Assembly (NCBI GenBank): GCA_933207985.1
Contig: OW240916.1
Span: forward strand, 82,062,102-82,126,101
DNA from: Pelobates cultripes
Taxonomy: Eukaryota > Chordata > Amphibia > Anura > Pelobatidae
DNA: 64,000 nucleotides
Reading direction: 5' to 3'
Made by a program: the position numbers and the translations under genes. Below, piece after piece: positions 41,157 to 54,065 of this stretch. The notes under the pieces were generated by a model. The model worked only from the letters and a program-made list of their open reading frames with translations. It was not told the origin of the DNA and did not search any database. The stretch's first letter is position 1. Each line of letters begins with the position of its first letter.

Positions 41157-42540
41157 TGTGACAAACTGCCCTTTGTCACTGGCTTTTTATGCAACAAACT
41201 GCCCTTTGCCCCAGGCTTTTGGAACTGCCTGATGACTATGGCCCTGGGGTGTATGGCCCTTTAAAAACATTATTTGGGCATACTGGATTGTAACACACCT
41301 TTTCTGCCCCTTTAATTCCATGAGAAAATGTGCCTCTTCCACTCCCCCATTTTCCTGTCTATTGTTTCTCCAGCAGGGTGTGGTCCCAGGGACACTGCCA
41401 GACCAGTTAAAACTGGCTGCTTTGTCCCTCCTCAGTCTCTCATCAGCCCTTGCTAAACTTTAACCCCATGGCGATTTTATTCTGTTCGTGGGATCTGAGC
41501 GCTGTTCGGATATATTAAGCGTTCAGATCCAAGCTAGGAATGTGGGGGTTCTGTTCAGTATAATAGGAATTATGTATTTTTACTGTTGTTTTAAATGGAG
41601 ATATTTTCTGTACCTGGAGATGATTGGCTTACCACACCCACTTAAAGGGACTCTCCAGTGCAAGGAAAACAATTTGTTTTCCTGGCACTGCAGGTCCCCT
41701 CCCACCTCCCATCCCCGGTTGCTGAAGGGGTGTAAACCCCTTCAGTCACATACCAGAGGCAGCGACATGTCCCACGTCGCTGCTTCTTCCTCCTCCGCTG
41801 CTCCCCCCCTTCATCACGTCAGCCGGCGGGGGAAACTGATCACGCCCGCCGGCTGGGGAGACCTAATGGGCATGCGCGGCAATGCCGCACACGCGCATTA
41901 GACCTCTCCATAGGAAAGCATTAAAAATGCTTTTCAATGCTTTCCTATGGGGATTTTAGCGATGCTGGAGGTCCTCACACAGCGTGAGGACGTCCAGCGA
42001 CGCTATAGCACAGATAATGTGCTATGATCCCAAAAGTGCCCTCTAGTGGCTGTCTAGTAGTGGCTGTCTAGTAGACAGAAACTAGAGGAGGAGTTAACCC
42101 TGCAAGGTAACTATTGCACCCAGACCACTCCAATGGGCAGAAGTGGTCTGGGTGCCTGGAGTGTCCCTATAAGCCAATTATCTCCAGGATAGAGGAGAAG
42201 ATAGACTGACTGCACAGACTAAATCTGTGGAACTGTTTTGGGCATGAAAGCCATGCTTGCAGTCGGTCAAATAGGACTTCCACCTATCTTTTGAACCACT
42301 GGACCAAATTGTATGATTTTTTAATATGTTTGTCCCCTAGTTATGCTTGTTCTGAAAATGAAAGTGAATGTGATGTATATTTTTAAAGTTATGAATATTG
42401 TGTAAAACTGTATATTTCTTTGCCTGTGATAATTAAGTTAGCCCATTGTGTTTAGTAATTATATCACAGGCAGAGGGGAGGGTTTGTGTGACTTGGCTGG
42501 AAGTGTCTGACTGTATTGTAATGTGTTTGATTGGCTGGCA
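41157..42540 (+). mobile_element. Truncated LTR-like sequence carrying a T2-MITE
   Basis: Starts near TGTGACAAACTGCCC. The parts 41460-41640 and 42171-42540 align with 48540-48860 of the LTR at 48030 (CCATGGCGATT, TCTGAGCGC, AATTATCTCCAG, AGAGGAGGG). The downstream half of the LTR is missing where the second host-element copy begins at about 42541. Confidence 0.5.
41642..42173. mobile_element. T2/Kolobok-type MITE
   Basis: Left end TTAAAGGGACTCTCCAGTGC (TTAA 41642-41645); right end GGTGCCTGGAGTGTCCCTATAAG, where the expected TTTAA has decayed to TATAA. The inner CTTTCCTATGGGG hairpin and GAAGTGGTCTGGGTGCC match the other copies. The LTR sequence continues on both sides, as expected for an insertion. 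Confidence 0.88.
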
Positions 42541-44016
42541 CCATAAAACTTGTACATGAGGGGTACTGTTGTACTCGGAAGACTTCGCTGAACACAAATA
42601 TTTGTGTTTCAAAAGAGTAAAAAGTATCACAGCAATAATATCGTCCGTGTAAGTGCTGTTTGTGTGTGAAAAATGCAAAAAACTTCACTTTTACTGGCGA
42701 TATCATCATTGTAATACATTTTACTGTTTTGAAACACTAATATTTGTGTTCAGCGAAGTCTTCCGAGTAAAAGAGTACCCCCCATGTACAGGTTTTATGG
42801 TGTCTTGGAAAGTTACAGGGTTAAATATAGTGCTAGAAAATTAAATTCACTTAACTTTCGGCCTGGGTTGTCAGGCAGGTCCCGCTAATTGTAATTAATA
42901 AAATGACCTAATTGTGTAAAATTATTACATAAATATATACGTAGAATTATCACATATATATATATATATATATATATATTTGTGTTAGGTGCTTAAGATA
43001 GTACAGTGTGAAATACCATGAATAAGCGTAGGATGATAAAAGGAGCAAGTCGGTTGTGGTGTGCCGAAACCGACGATGAGGTAGGCCTGAGAAAGAAGAG
43101 GGCCCACCCAGGAAAAGAAATAGAAAGGAAAATAAATGTTAAAAGTGGTGTGGTGGGAGGGTCATTCAACGCTGACCTCGAACGGTAAGGAGCCAGGCAA
43201 GGGGAGTGCCTTAAGTAGGCTAGGGGTAGAAAACCAGCACCTCCCACAAATGCAGGCAAATTGCCTTAATACTTGTGTTAGGTGCTTAAGATAGTACAGT
43301 GTGAAATACCATGAATAAGCGTAGGATGATAAAAGGAGCAAGTCGGTTGTGGTGTGCCGAAACCGACGATGAGGTAGGCCTGAGAAAGAAGAGGGCAAAA
43401 ATTAAGTAATCCAATTTATTAACAGACCACCAATACATATACATTTATCAACCAGACATGTTTATGAAAGCATCTCTTAACTCTTGTACTGGGTTCGGTA
43501 TGTACCGTGAGTAAGCGGATGACTTCCAGCGACCCAGTGTTTTGATAACATGAGTTGGGACGTTGAAACTGGAGGCTGTGGACGCGGCTCCTATACGAAA
43601 GGAGTGTCCTGAGTAATTGTTTGCGTTGAGGCCCAGTTGTGTGAGCAAGGACCTGACGTAGGTCATGAAGGTTGTAGTGGTGAGAAAATATTACATAAAT
43701 ATATATGTAGAATTAATATATGTATATATATATATATACGTATGTGTATATATATGTATATATATATATATAATTTTTAAAAAATATTTTTATTTATATA
43801 TAGGTATATATATAGTGATATATACGTATATATTTATGTATATAGATATATATATTATTTCGTTCTACGTGTATTTTTATATAAATATATATATATTAAT
43901 ATCACAATACAGTTAGAACGAAATAACACACATCTATATATTTTTTAATTATTTATTTTTAATTATTTTTTTATATTTAATTTTTTAAGGTATTTACATA
44001 TTTTTTTTTTTTAGAT

Positions 44017-44048
<32 letters not shown>

Positions 44049-44088
44049 AAACAATAATTTTATATATATATATATTTAATCAGTATAA
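42541..44088. mobile_element. Second copy of the host element with a YR-element piece
   Basis: 42541-42696 matches 22985-23138 at ordinary family level. 42697-43684 is nearly identical to 23139-24124. 43685-44088 is the AT-rich middle of the host element again, starting with AAAATATTACATAAATATATATGTAGAATTA, which repeats the motif that already stands before the YR piece. The right end of the host element is missing; Tc1 sequence follows directly. Confidence 0.8.
43448..43684 (-). pseudogene. Tyrosine recombinase fragment (duplicate)
   Basis: The last about 75 codons of the same recombinase as at 23888, with GHSFRIGAAS and the terminal tyrosine region intact. One base differs (GCGACCC against GCGCCCC). 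All upstream coding sequence is absent, so it cannot encode an enzyme. Confidence 0.88.
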
Positions 44089-44494
44089 GTTCAATGGATG
44101 CAAGACTTGTGAAGCTGCTATCAAATAAGGGGTCCTATGTTAAAATGTAATGTGACCTGTTAAAATGTTTAAAAAGTTAAAATATTGTTATAAGTTTGAT
44201 TGAAATAGCTTTTGATTTGAGTAAATATGCTGCAAACACAACAAATGACAATTTCCAGTTCTTTACAACCTATAAAGTGTTTTGAAACTGACGTGCGTAA
44301 TAATTTGGAACAGTGCATTGTAAGTTTTTTATGTTTAAAAAAAATACTGTTATCATTAGGAGGTTTGTTCAATAAAATTAGAATTTTACTCTTAATAGTT
44401 GATAACATGAGAATTATGCTGACTGTTATTTACGTTTACAATTATTTAGATAAATGAGAAAAATATAATTTGCATAATAAATTGGAACAGGGTT
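44089..44494 (+). mobile_element. 3' fragment of the second Tc1-like family
   Basis: Aligns with 4590-4972 of the full copy at 3410-4975, including the C-terminal transposase codons, the downstream region and the inverted-repeat end TTTGCATAATAAATTGGAACAGGGT. It starts abruptly inside the transposase gene. Here the codon after CTA is TCA, not TAA, and the frame goes on for nine more codons before TAA. Confidence 0.9.
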
Positions 44495-44497
44495 TAA

Positions 44498-44700
44498 ATG
44501 GTACATGGCGGCGGTGGTTGTAGTATGCCAATAAACCTATAAATGGTACATGCCGGCGGTGGTTACAGTATTCCAATGAACATATAATTGGTACATGGCG
44601 GAGGTGGTTGTAGTATGCCAATAAACCTATAAATAAATATATACATGGGTAATGTAGGTGATTATTGACGGTATGCCAATAAACATATTTATGTATGATA
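44498..44700. repeat. About 46-bp minisatellite
   Basis: Four to five units of AAATGGTACATGGCGGCGG followed by TGGTTGTAGTATGCCAATAA and ACCTATA, the last ones diverged. Confidence 0.85.
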
Positions 44701-44749
44701 CATGCTGTAACCACTGCACGCTTGTACATATATACATAAACCCACATAC

Positions 44750-46790
44750 ATATATTACCACGTATATAGTTATGCTCTCACATATATGTCTACACGCACC
44801 TGCTTCTTGATCCTAACACAGAATATGTAGGACCCTCTGATGGAATGGTGTATATTTTCCCTACATCAGACCTGTGTCTTATCTGCACTAATGTAACGTT
44901 AACCCTTGTATCACACCTCAACTTTGAATTCTGTGTCGTTTATCTCAGTAATCCTTTAGAATTGAGAAAGGGAGGATCTACCGAAAGCTTGTCATTCCAA
45001 AATTCTGTTAGTCCAATAAAAAAGGCATTAAAAGAAACACATTCCATATGTTATTTTACATCTATAGCTTTGGGATATGAAGGATGACATGGTATGATTT
45101 TATTGCATGCATATCACAATTTGCATGATATGTTGCTTGTATACGATGTCACTTGTATGGAATCCTGATCACATGGCTTATTGCATGTATACTGTGTTGT
45201 GTGTATAGTGTATTATTTGCAAGGCATGTTGCATGTGTAGCATGTTTCTTGCTCTGTATGTTGCTTGCATGGCGTGTTCCTTCCGTAAGATGCTTAATGA
45301 CCACATTCATTTTTTTTCCGACCTGGCCTGAACGAATCTGGGCAGATGGGTAGCCTGGAGGTAAGTGGGCAGATGGGTACAGGTAATGTCATTGCATCAA
45401 TCTAAAACCGTATGATGAATGGAGTTAAAAATCATAAACTAAATGAAGCAGAAATCATCACTGCATAACTGCTGAACCATTAGTAATTATGAATGAATGA
45501 GATACATAACTTCTTTTTAAGGAAGCTCCATCGGCTTCAAAACCCATATCATGTCTTCATACTTCTCTGCTTTGGGGATCTGAATCCCAACACACAGAGA
45601 AATGTCTATGAGTACTTGCCAGCTGACATATGAGAGACGTGGCTGGCAAACGGGGGACAGATGCTGGCGTAGAAGATGTTTTTTTGGGGGGGGGTGGGTT
45701 AAATTGGGACTATCTATCTGGATTTAGGCCACTTGGGTGGTATGAGTTTTCATACGGGCTAGTAATAAAACAAATATCCAAACAGCACTGGAAGTCACTG
45801 TAGATCTAAACCTTATGGATACCTCGCTGTAGCAAGGTTGTGAAGCAATTTATATAGCAGGTCAACAAATATGACTTTGTGGGAGATTCATAAAATAAAT
45901 AAAGTCTAATCGAGTGTTAATATTTATTTTTATTTTTTGAAGCTTTCAGGCATTTTTATTGTGCCATATCCAAAGGATTACTGTTTATTATTATCAAGAA
46001 GCAACGTGAGACTTATTAAAGCGCCAAGTTCCGCCGAATTCTAAGTAATACAATTACCACGGAAACCAGTGGAAACTGCAGGTGCATTCAGTTGGCGATT
46101 GCACTTTTTAAAACTTTTCACCGCTTTGAATAAGACAACACGTTGATAACTTTATCCCGTGTGATCAGCTTGAGCTGCCTCAAAGTGAATGGAAAATTTC
46201 GAGAAAATATATTTATTTACTTTCCGTGTTTACAATCAAAACAAGAAAATATGATTGTCTCTTAAAAGGGAATGTTGCATAGGCGTTATATTTCTCATGA
46301 AGAATGTATTTAATTTGTCATTTTATTCACACATAAAATATGGCCATTTACAGCAACAGTTATAACTACCTGCTGTCCCTTTAAGGGATGAATTTAAAAA
46401 GAACCATTTTTACCTACTACAGATGGAGATGGTAGAATAAAGTCAGTTAACCCACCTAGTCTGTCCATTGTACCACCTACGCCGTAAGGTTACTCCATGC
46501 ATGTACAACTCTTTTATGGAAAATGTAAAATTTTCTAACATTGCCATAAGCAATTCTCATTGGAAAGCATTCAATGTATGCATACAGCAATTTATAGTTT
46601 GTTCTTATGTATTAAATGGACATATGGATTGCAGTGTGTCCTGCAACAGTGCCATCTAGTGGTATATTAGCCTGTATAACTATTTGTTTTTCTACCAACA
46701 TATTTACATTCACTGTTACCCCTAGAGGGCACTAATAACCTATGGGATGTTACTGTCCGTTTATCCTCATAGACAAAGTACCATGTGAGC
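44750..46790. other. No gene recognised, low repeat content
   Basis: About 2 kb without element termini or long ORFs. 45160-45290 is a degenerate TTGCATG-rich stretch. 45930-46300 has even composition and no repeat character; it could be ancestral non-coding DNA. Confidence 0.4.
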
Positions 46791-46794
46791 ATTA

Positions 46795-46890
46795 TTAAAG
46801 GGATACTATAGTCACCCAGACCACTTCATCTCACTGCAGTTCATTAAACATTACTATTTTTTAGGGTCTACATTCATCTTGAGTGGCTGT
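46795..46890. mobile_element. T2-type MITE left-end fragment
   Basis: TTAAAGGGATACTATAGTCACCCAGACCACTTCATCTC starts at 46795 (TTAA 46795-46798). Homology fades within about 100 bases and no right end follows. Confidence 0.65.
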
Positions 46891-46915
46891 CATACTGACC
46901 GAGACACTTGACACC

Positions 46916-47274
46916 GGTGCCATTGATTAGGGGGTGCTACCTTCGGCCCGGTGACCGAGACACTTGACACAGAAGGCCCTTCCCATGCACTGACCGACAA
47001 GCAACGTGACACTGAAGGCCATCAAGTGCACCTCTATAGAAGGCCCTTCCCATGCACTGACCGACAAGCAACGTGACACTGAAGGCCATCAAGTGCACCT
47101 CTATAGATGTGATCATCACAGAGGAGATAATAGGCGGTGGACAGTATTATTTTTATAGAACGGGGAGGAGGAAGAGGAACCTGTATTTAGAGTCATGAAC
47201 ACCTGTACACAGTGGCATACTAAATGGGATCCTCCCCCGGTGCCATTGATTAGGGGGTGCTACCTTCAGCCCGG
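46916..47274. repeat. Perfect 67-bp tandem duplication and a 36-bp flanking repeat
   Basis: 46971-47037 and 47038-47104 are identical (AGAAGGCCCTTCCC...CACCTCTAT). CGGTGCCATTGATTAGGGGG and following bases occur at 46916-46951 and again at 47239-47274 with one difference. CAGTGGCATACTAAATGGG at 47214 looks like a hAT-type terminus, but no partner was found. Confidence 0.85.
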
Positions 47275-47479
47275 TGCGTGGCCACCTTGTGTGCACCAGC
47301 TCAGGGTCACACGGCACAATCTCAGGGTGACTGTGATGGAGGAGCTTCTGTGTTTCTAACCGGTCTGATGGGAAGTACTCTTAGAGAGCAGAGAACAGTT
47401 TTCTGTCAGACCGGATAGAGTGAGCAGAAGTCCTCTACTGCAGTCTGTGGCTCGGCCATGGTACACAAGAGGTACAGGG

Positions 47480-47608
47480 AGGGGCTGGAAAGGGGGGGAA
47501 TTGAGACACATGGAGGGGCTGGGTGTCACTTTTGTGTATTTGGGTCTGACTGAGTTTGAACCTGGGTCTCCTACTTCCCGGTTAGTAGCCTTACCTTGGG
47601 CTCCACAC
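47480..47608 (-). repeat. Possible tRNA-derived SINE fragment
   Basis: On the complement, GGAGACCCAGGTTCAAACTC resembles a polymerase III B box, with GAGCCCAAGGTAAGGC about 35 bases upstream. It is similar in character to the tRNA-like stretch in the solo LTR at 12905. Weak. Confidence 0.3.
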
Positions 47609-47619
47609 TTCTTTGGTTA

Positions 47620-48029
47620 GTTTTGTAGCCCACCAAGGGAAGATGAGAAGCCCCACAACCGTGCAGATCGGACTGTGGTCTCTGCACTTACAGCAACAGG
47701 GCGGTTTAGCCAAAGGGGAGACAGTCGGTCTCCCCCTCCAGCAACCAGGCTCCAACCAGACTACTCCCGTAGTAGTGCTGGCACCAGGACAGAGTACCGC
47801 TGGTCTCTGCCCACTCAGCAACCCACCCAGTCCGCTTACCAGTCACCCACACAGCCATGGTGAGGCGCCTGGACATGGACAACGTTCTCCTCTACCCAGG
47901 TGTAGTAACCAGTTCTTGTGGGTGGGCTGTATTACTGATTGTGTTTTGTGGGTGGGCTGCTGGACTAACAAGGGCACTGACCGGCATGAGGTCAGATACC
48001 CTGTTAGTCTGATTGGTAAAGGGGAGAAG
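47620..48029 (+). mobile_element. 3' internal end of an LTR retroelement
   Basis: Directly upstream of the LTR at 48030 lies the purine tract AAAGGGGAGAAG (48018-48029), the expected plus-strand primer. The preceding 400 bases, with two open frames on the plus strand, probably derive from the end of the internal region, but no domain is recognisable. Confidence 0.45.
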
Positions 48030-49153
48030 TGTGGCGAAACCAACCTCGCCACTGTACACTGGAGAAGCCTGGTTGCTCGCCTGCTGCCTTTGGACTATGG
48101 CCCCATGTTAAAAGACATCTTTTTTCCCTGCAGAAAAGACTTATTCATGCTTTTCTGCCGGGTGTTCGGTAGATTCAATCTACCGAACAACCGCACGAAT
48201 GAATAGACCACCTGGGAGCTGGAGTGTGCCGGCAATTAACCTCCCTGAAGCTGCGGTTAACCGCAGCTTAATTGACGAATGCTGGGTGGCCGCCATTCGT
48301 ATCACGAACACGAGGTCGCGGCCATTTTAAACATGCGAATGCACAGCGGTGTTCGACGCTTAATTCATGGACCTGAAATCGGACACAGTTTTGCGCGAAC
48401 ACCGCTGAAGCCGCCGACCTCCCTTCTTGTTCAGTGAAAGTGCACGACCGGCCCGGTGTTCGGTAGTTTTGTTTGAGTGTGTTGTGCCCCAGATAGGAAT
48501 CCCATGGAGCCCATTCGCATGAAACTGACTGTGTAAAGACTTTGGCTCCATGGCGATTAAACTGTATTCATGTGGTCTGAGCGCCATTCGCTTAATAATG
48601 TGCGCTCAGACCTGAGCTATCTGGGGATATGTAGAACGTATATGTTTTATGTACTGAATGTAACTGTAGGTAATTTTATGTCTTTTACTGTTTGTTTTCT
48701 GCCATGTGGTTAATGGAGTTTTGCCTCTGTCTTTGGAGATAATTGAATTACTTCCCAATTATCTCCAGAGCAGAGAGGAGGGATTGTGATGCATTGTGGG
48801 ATGGTTGAAATGTGTAAGTCTGTGATTGGTCCTTTTACCCTTTGTGTCCCAGTCTCCCATTTGGTCCCCTAGGGGAGTGTCTACGAGATGGGAGACCTGC
48901 ATAAAAGCTTGGGGGCTTTTCCTGTTCGTCTGCTAGCAGCTATTCGTGTGTCTCCAGTTCGGGAGTTTCAAGTATTCCCTTGGTATGCAGTTCGGGAGTT
49001 TCGAGTATTCCCTTGGTTGCAGTTCGGGAGTTGGGGAATTCGTGGGTTTGCAGTTCAGGAGATTGGTGCTTGCAGTAGCTGTCGGTGCAGCTGAAAAAGG
49101 GGAATATCGCCTAAACGGTTTTTAACCTCTTTTGGGCAAAACGGTCCGTTACA
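48030..49153 (+). mobile_element. LTR of the same retroelement
   Basis: Starts TGTGGCGAAACC and probably ends GGTCCGTTACA. A TATA-type box CTGCATAAAAGC is at about 48898. The U3-like part has inverted motifs GCGGTGTTCG...CGAACACCGC (48335-48408) and GTTCGGTAGATT / AATCTACCGAAC (48166-48187). The right end and target duplication could not be confirmed. Relatives are at 39200-40446 (minus) and 41157-42540. Confidence 0.6.
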
Positions 49154-49837
49154 GTTACTTCTTCCTGCAAGGGTCTGAACACTTCCTGTTGGAAGACAGA
49201 GCATGGGTAGAGCAAAGTCGCTAGAAGCTTTAAACATTACTAGATGGTTGTGCTATGTTTTCATGATGTTCTGTCAGATGCATTCTTGCAGTTTACGTGC
49301 CTGGGGTATTAGTCATAAAATAACTTCTCTAAAAAAGCTAGACAATAACTAGACATTCATCTGCCCCATTTTTGTCATTTTGCATCCCCCATGCCTTAGC
49401 TGCATAAAGACACTGTGATTAATTGCAAGACGGATGAAGAGAGATTTCTTTCCCACACTGGTTACCAACAAGAAACTGTTTCTGAGGCCTATCCGCTTGT
49501 GGATCCATCCATAAGTCAATGTCCCCAGTACAAAAAGACTAAAACCTCTCTGTTGGCTAATTATCATTCCCAACACTTCATCTGAAACTAATGCTGCCTT
49601 CACTTAGTCAAATAAAGGAGAGAACGAGGACGGGGAGGGTCATTTTCATCCAATCAGCCTACAGGACCTCCAAGACTTCTCCTTGTTCGCTGGGCTCCGG
49701 AATAGAAATATGCCAAATTCCTCTGCCAACTACAGAGAAACAAGAGGTTTCCTGCTTGTCCAGGAGAACAAAAAATGATTATTAAATAGGACATACGAGT
49801 AAAAATAATAATAAATAAATATATATATAATATATAG
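49154..49837. other. No feature recognised
   Basis: Ordinary sequence without ORFs above background or repeat termini. The minus frame at 49349-49603 looks like chance. Confidence 0.4.
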
Positions 49838-51330
<1,493 letters not shown>

Positions 51331-52250
51331 AATTCTAAAATTAGTATATAATTAATATATAACAATATTAATTCTAAAAAAACACATTTATTAAACCCTC
51401 CCCAGCATCAAAACTGTCTCTAGTGCAATTGAAAAGACTACAGTAAATGATTGCTAGTGGGAAGATGCCAGGGGCATGTCTAGCAATAGAGATCTAACAA
51501 CAGGGTATCTCGGTGCCAATGGAGGGTTCCTTTACCTGGGGTTAAATATCAGTGGTGTGGTGGCTCATCAGTTATCTGTGCTGGCACCCTCTAATGCTGT
51601 ACTTTGGCTGAGCTACAATGCATGGCATAGTTCTTAATTGCGTTGTGTGGTTATTCTGTGCAGCATTGCGATTAGCAAGAGTTGGAGAGCAGGGCTTAAT
51701 TTTGTACGTTTGTGTTTAATTTTGTATTATACACCTATATTAAAGTGCTGCTGTCCACCCCATGTTTTCTCCAATTAAGAGTTAATAAGTGTGTAGGGGT
51801 TTAGAAAAATGTCTGTCTGGTTAGATATTTTGCATTTGAGCTGAAGACAGCAAGGTGAACTTTTAGTGTAGGACTCACCTAAGAGGTTTGCATTGGCATG
51901 GCAAGTGAGCTTACACTTTAATTGACCATTGGAGTGGTATTAAAATCCTCCGGTTAATTAAATGTGAATACTGATTTGGGATAGTGTGCCTTTTTTATTT
52001 TTTTATTTTGTTCTGTGTTGGGGCTGATGTGTACTATAGCTATTTCTGCCACTAAGGAGTAGTGGCAGTTCGCATATAGGTCTTGTTTAGAAATAAAGAA
52101 CAGAGACAGAATATAGATACTATGGACGTGACACAGGGAGCTGATCTTAGAAACAGCAATATGTATATAAGATAATTGAAAAATTAAATGAATATGTCTG
52201 TGTACAAGACCAGAACAAAACATTGCTGTAATCTGTGTTATGTGCTACAC
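51331..52250. other. No feature recognised
   Basis: AT-rich, no convincing gene or element end. Confidence 0.4.
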
Positions 52251-52740
52251 CAGCGGTTCCCAAACTGTTTCCCCACTGCTATAATCATAGCACCTGGAAC
52301 CGTATGTGCCTTGCTCTCCCCTGCTGGCTCTGCAGGGTGCTGCAGCCAGCAGGGGAGGGAGAGAGGACCCAGGGGAGCTCCGCCGGGTTCTCCACTTGTG
52401 AGCTTGGAGCGTTGCCGCGGTTACCATGGCAACGCTCCGAATCTCGCAAGAGTGAACTTTAGCTTCAGGGGCTGCTAGAGTTCACTCTCACCACTTGAGC
52501 CACTAGAACCACCAGGGTTTAGTACTGTCCCCCCTCCCAGGCAAATGTAAGAAGGGAGTGGGGATATGAAAATTATTATTTTTTATTTGGAAAAAAGCAT
52601 ATATTTCTGAATCTGCCCTCCTCCCCTGAATACCCCAATAACTCACCCCATACACACACTGCCCTCCCACACACACTGCCCCCCCACACACACTGTACCC
52701 CTCACACAAACTGCTTCCCAACACATACACACACGTTCCC
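52251..52740 (+). mobile_element. hAT-like element, left end and body
   Basis: CAGCGGTTCCCAAACTGT at 52251 is a classic hAT terminus. Inside, GAGCGTTGCCGCGGTTACCATGGCAACG (52408-52436) and GAGTTCACTCTCACCA match 14279-14420 of the composite element. It ends in CA-rich DNA (52640-52740). A right terminus was not found. Confidence 0.6.
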
Positions 52741-53246
52741 CTCATTCATAAACTACATCTCATCCCCCTCTCTCTCTAACCTAGTTCATCTCATTTTTCT
52801 CTCTCTTTCCTCCTACATCATCTCATTCCTCTCTCTAACATACATCATCTTATTCCTCATTCTAACCTAGAAAATGCCATTCTTCTCTCTAATCTACATC
52901 ATCACATTTATCTCTATCTAACCTACATCATCTCATTTCTCTCTCTCAAACCTCCTACATTATCTCATTCCTCTCTCTGACCTACATCATTTCATTCCTC
53001 TCTCTAACCTACATCATCTCATTCCTCTCTGTAATTTATATAATCTCATTCCTCTCTCTAACCAACATCATCTTATTTCTCTCTCTCTAACCTCCTACAT
53101 CATCTCATTCCTCTCTCTAATCTGCATCATCTCATTTCTCTCTGTATCGTAAATCATCTAATTTCTCTCTCTAACCTACATAATCTCATCACTCTCTCTA
53201 ATCTACATCATTTCATTCTTCTCTTTAACCTAAATCATCTAATTTC
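52741..53246. repeat. CT-rich minisatellite, part 1
   Basis: Units of about 28 bases, TCTCTCTCTAACCTACATCATCTCATTCC, with many variants. It continues at 53985-54065 and 55157-55275, the gaps being transposon insertions. Confidence 0.9.
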
Positions 53247-53984
53247 TAGACATGTGCAATTCGTTTCGTTCCGAATGTACATTCGGACAAATTTAATGCA
53301 ATTCAGACATTCGGATGTTTACGAATGTCCGAAGTGCCAAAGTTCGATAGTTCGGAAATGCTGGACCGTACCAAAAATTGGTCCGAATTGCCAAAGTGCT
53401 TCGGATTTCTGAAAAGTGGCAAAACAAGAGAGAGGGAGGGAAAATTACGTGAATAATGACAGGAATCTTGACCAATAAACTAATTCCTGGCACTGGGAGC
53501 CCTATAGATGTGTAAGTGGTTGTGGTGGAAATCCAGGCACTGGGAGCTCTATAGATGTGTAAGTGGTTGTGGTGGCAATCTTGGCACTGGGATCCCTACA
53601 GATGTGTAAGTGGTTGTGGTGGCAGTCTGGGCACTGGGATCCCTACAGATGTGTAAGTGGTTGTGGTGGCAGTCCAGGCCCTGGGAGCCCAACAGATGTG
53701 TAAGTGGTTGTGGTGGCAATCCTAGCACTGGGAGCCCTACACATGTGTAAGTGGTTGTGGTGGCAGTTCTAGCACTGGGAGCCCTATAGATGTGTAAGTG
53801 GTTGTGGTGGCAGTCCTGGCACTGGGAGCCTCCTGCCAAAGTTCCGAATTCCCAAAGTTCCGGATTGCCGAAGTTCAGAAGTGCCGAATCTAATGACATC
53901 GGTCCGAATTGCCGAAGCAGACACATTTTTTTACTTAACCGAATTTCCGAATCGAACTGAATTTTTTGCCCATGCACATCCCTA
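53247..53984. mobile_element. Non-autonomous hAT-like element with perfect 8-bp duplication
   Basis: Ends TAGACATGTGCAATTCG and GCCCATGCACATCCCTA are imperfect inverted repeats; CTAATTTC flanks both (53239-53246, 53985-53992). It carries a 47-bp minisatellite (53470-53830, about seven units of GGCACTGGGAGCCCTATAG, then ATGTGTAAGTGGTTGTGG). Both ends are rich in CCGAA/TTCGG steps. The same family is seen at 59615-62176. No ORF of its own. Confidence 0.9.
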
Positions 53985-54065
53985 CTAATTTCTCTCTGTA
54001 ACTTAAATAATTGCATTCCTCTCTCACTAACCTACATCATCTAATTCCTCTCTCTAACCTACATA
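53985..54065. repeat. CT-rich minisatellite, part 2
   Basis: Continues the array of 52741-53246 between the hAT-like element and the LINE. Confidence 0.85.
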
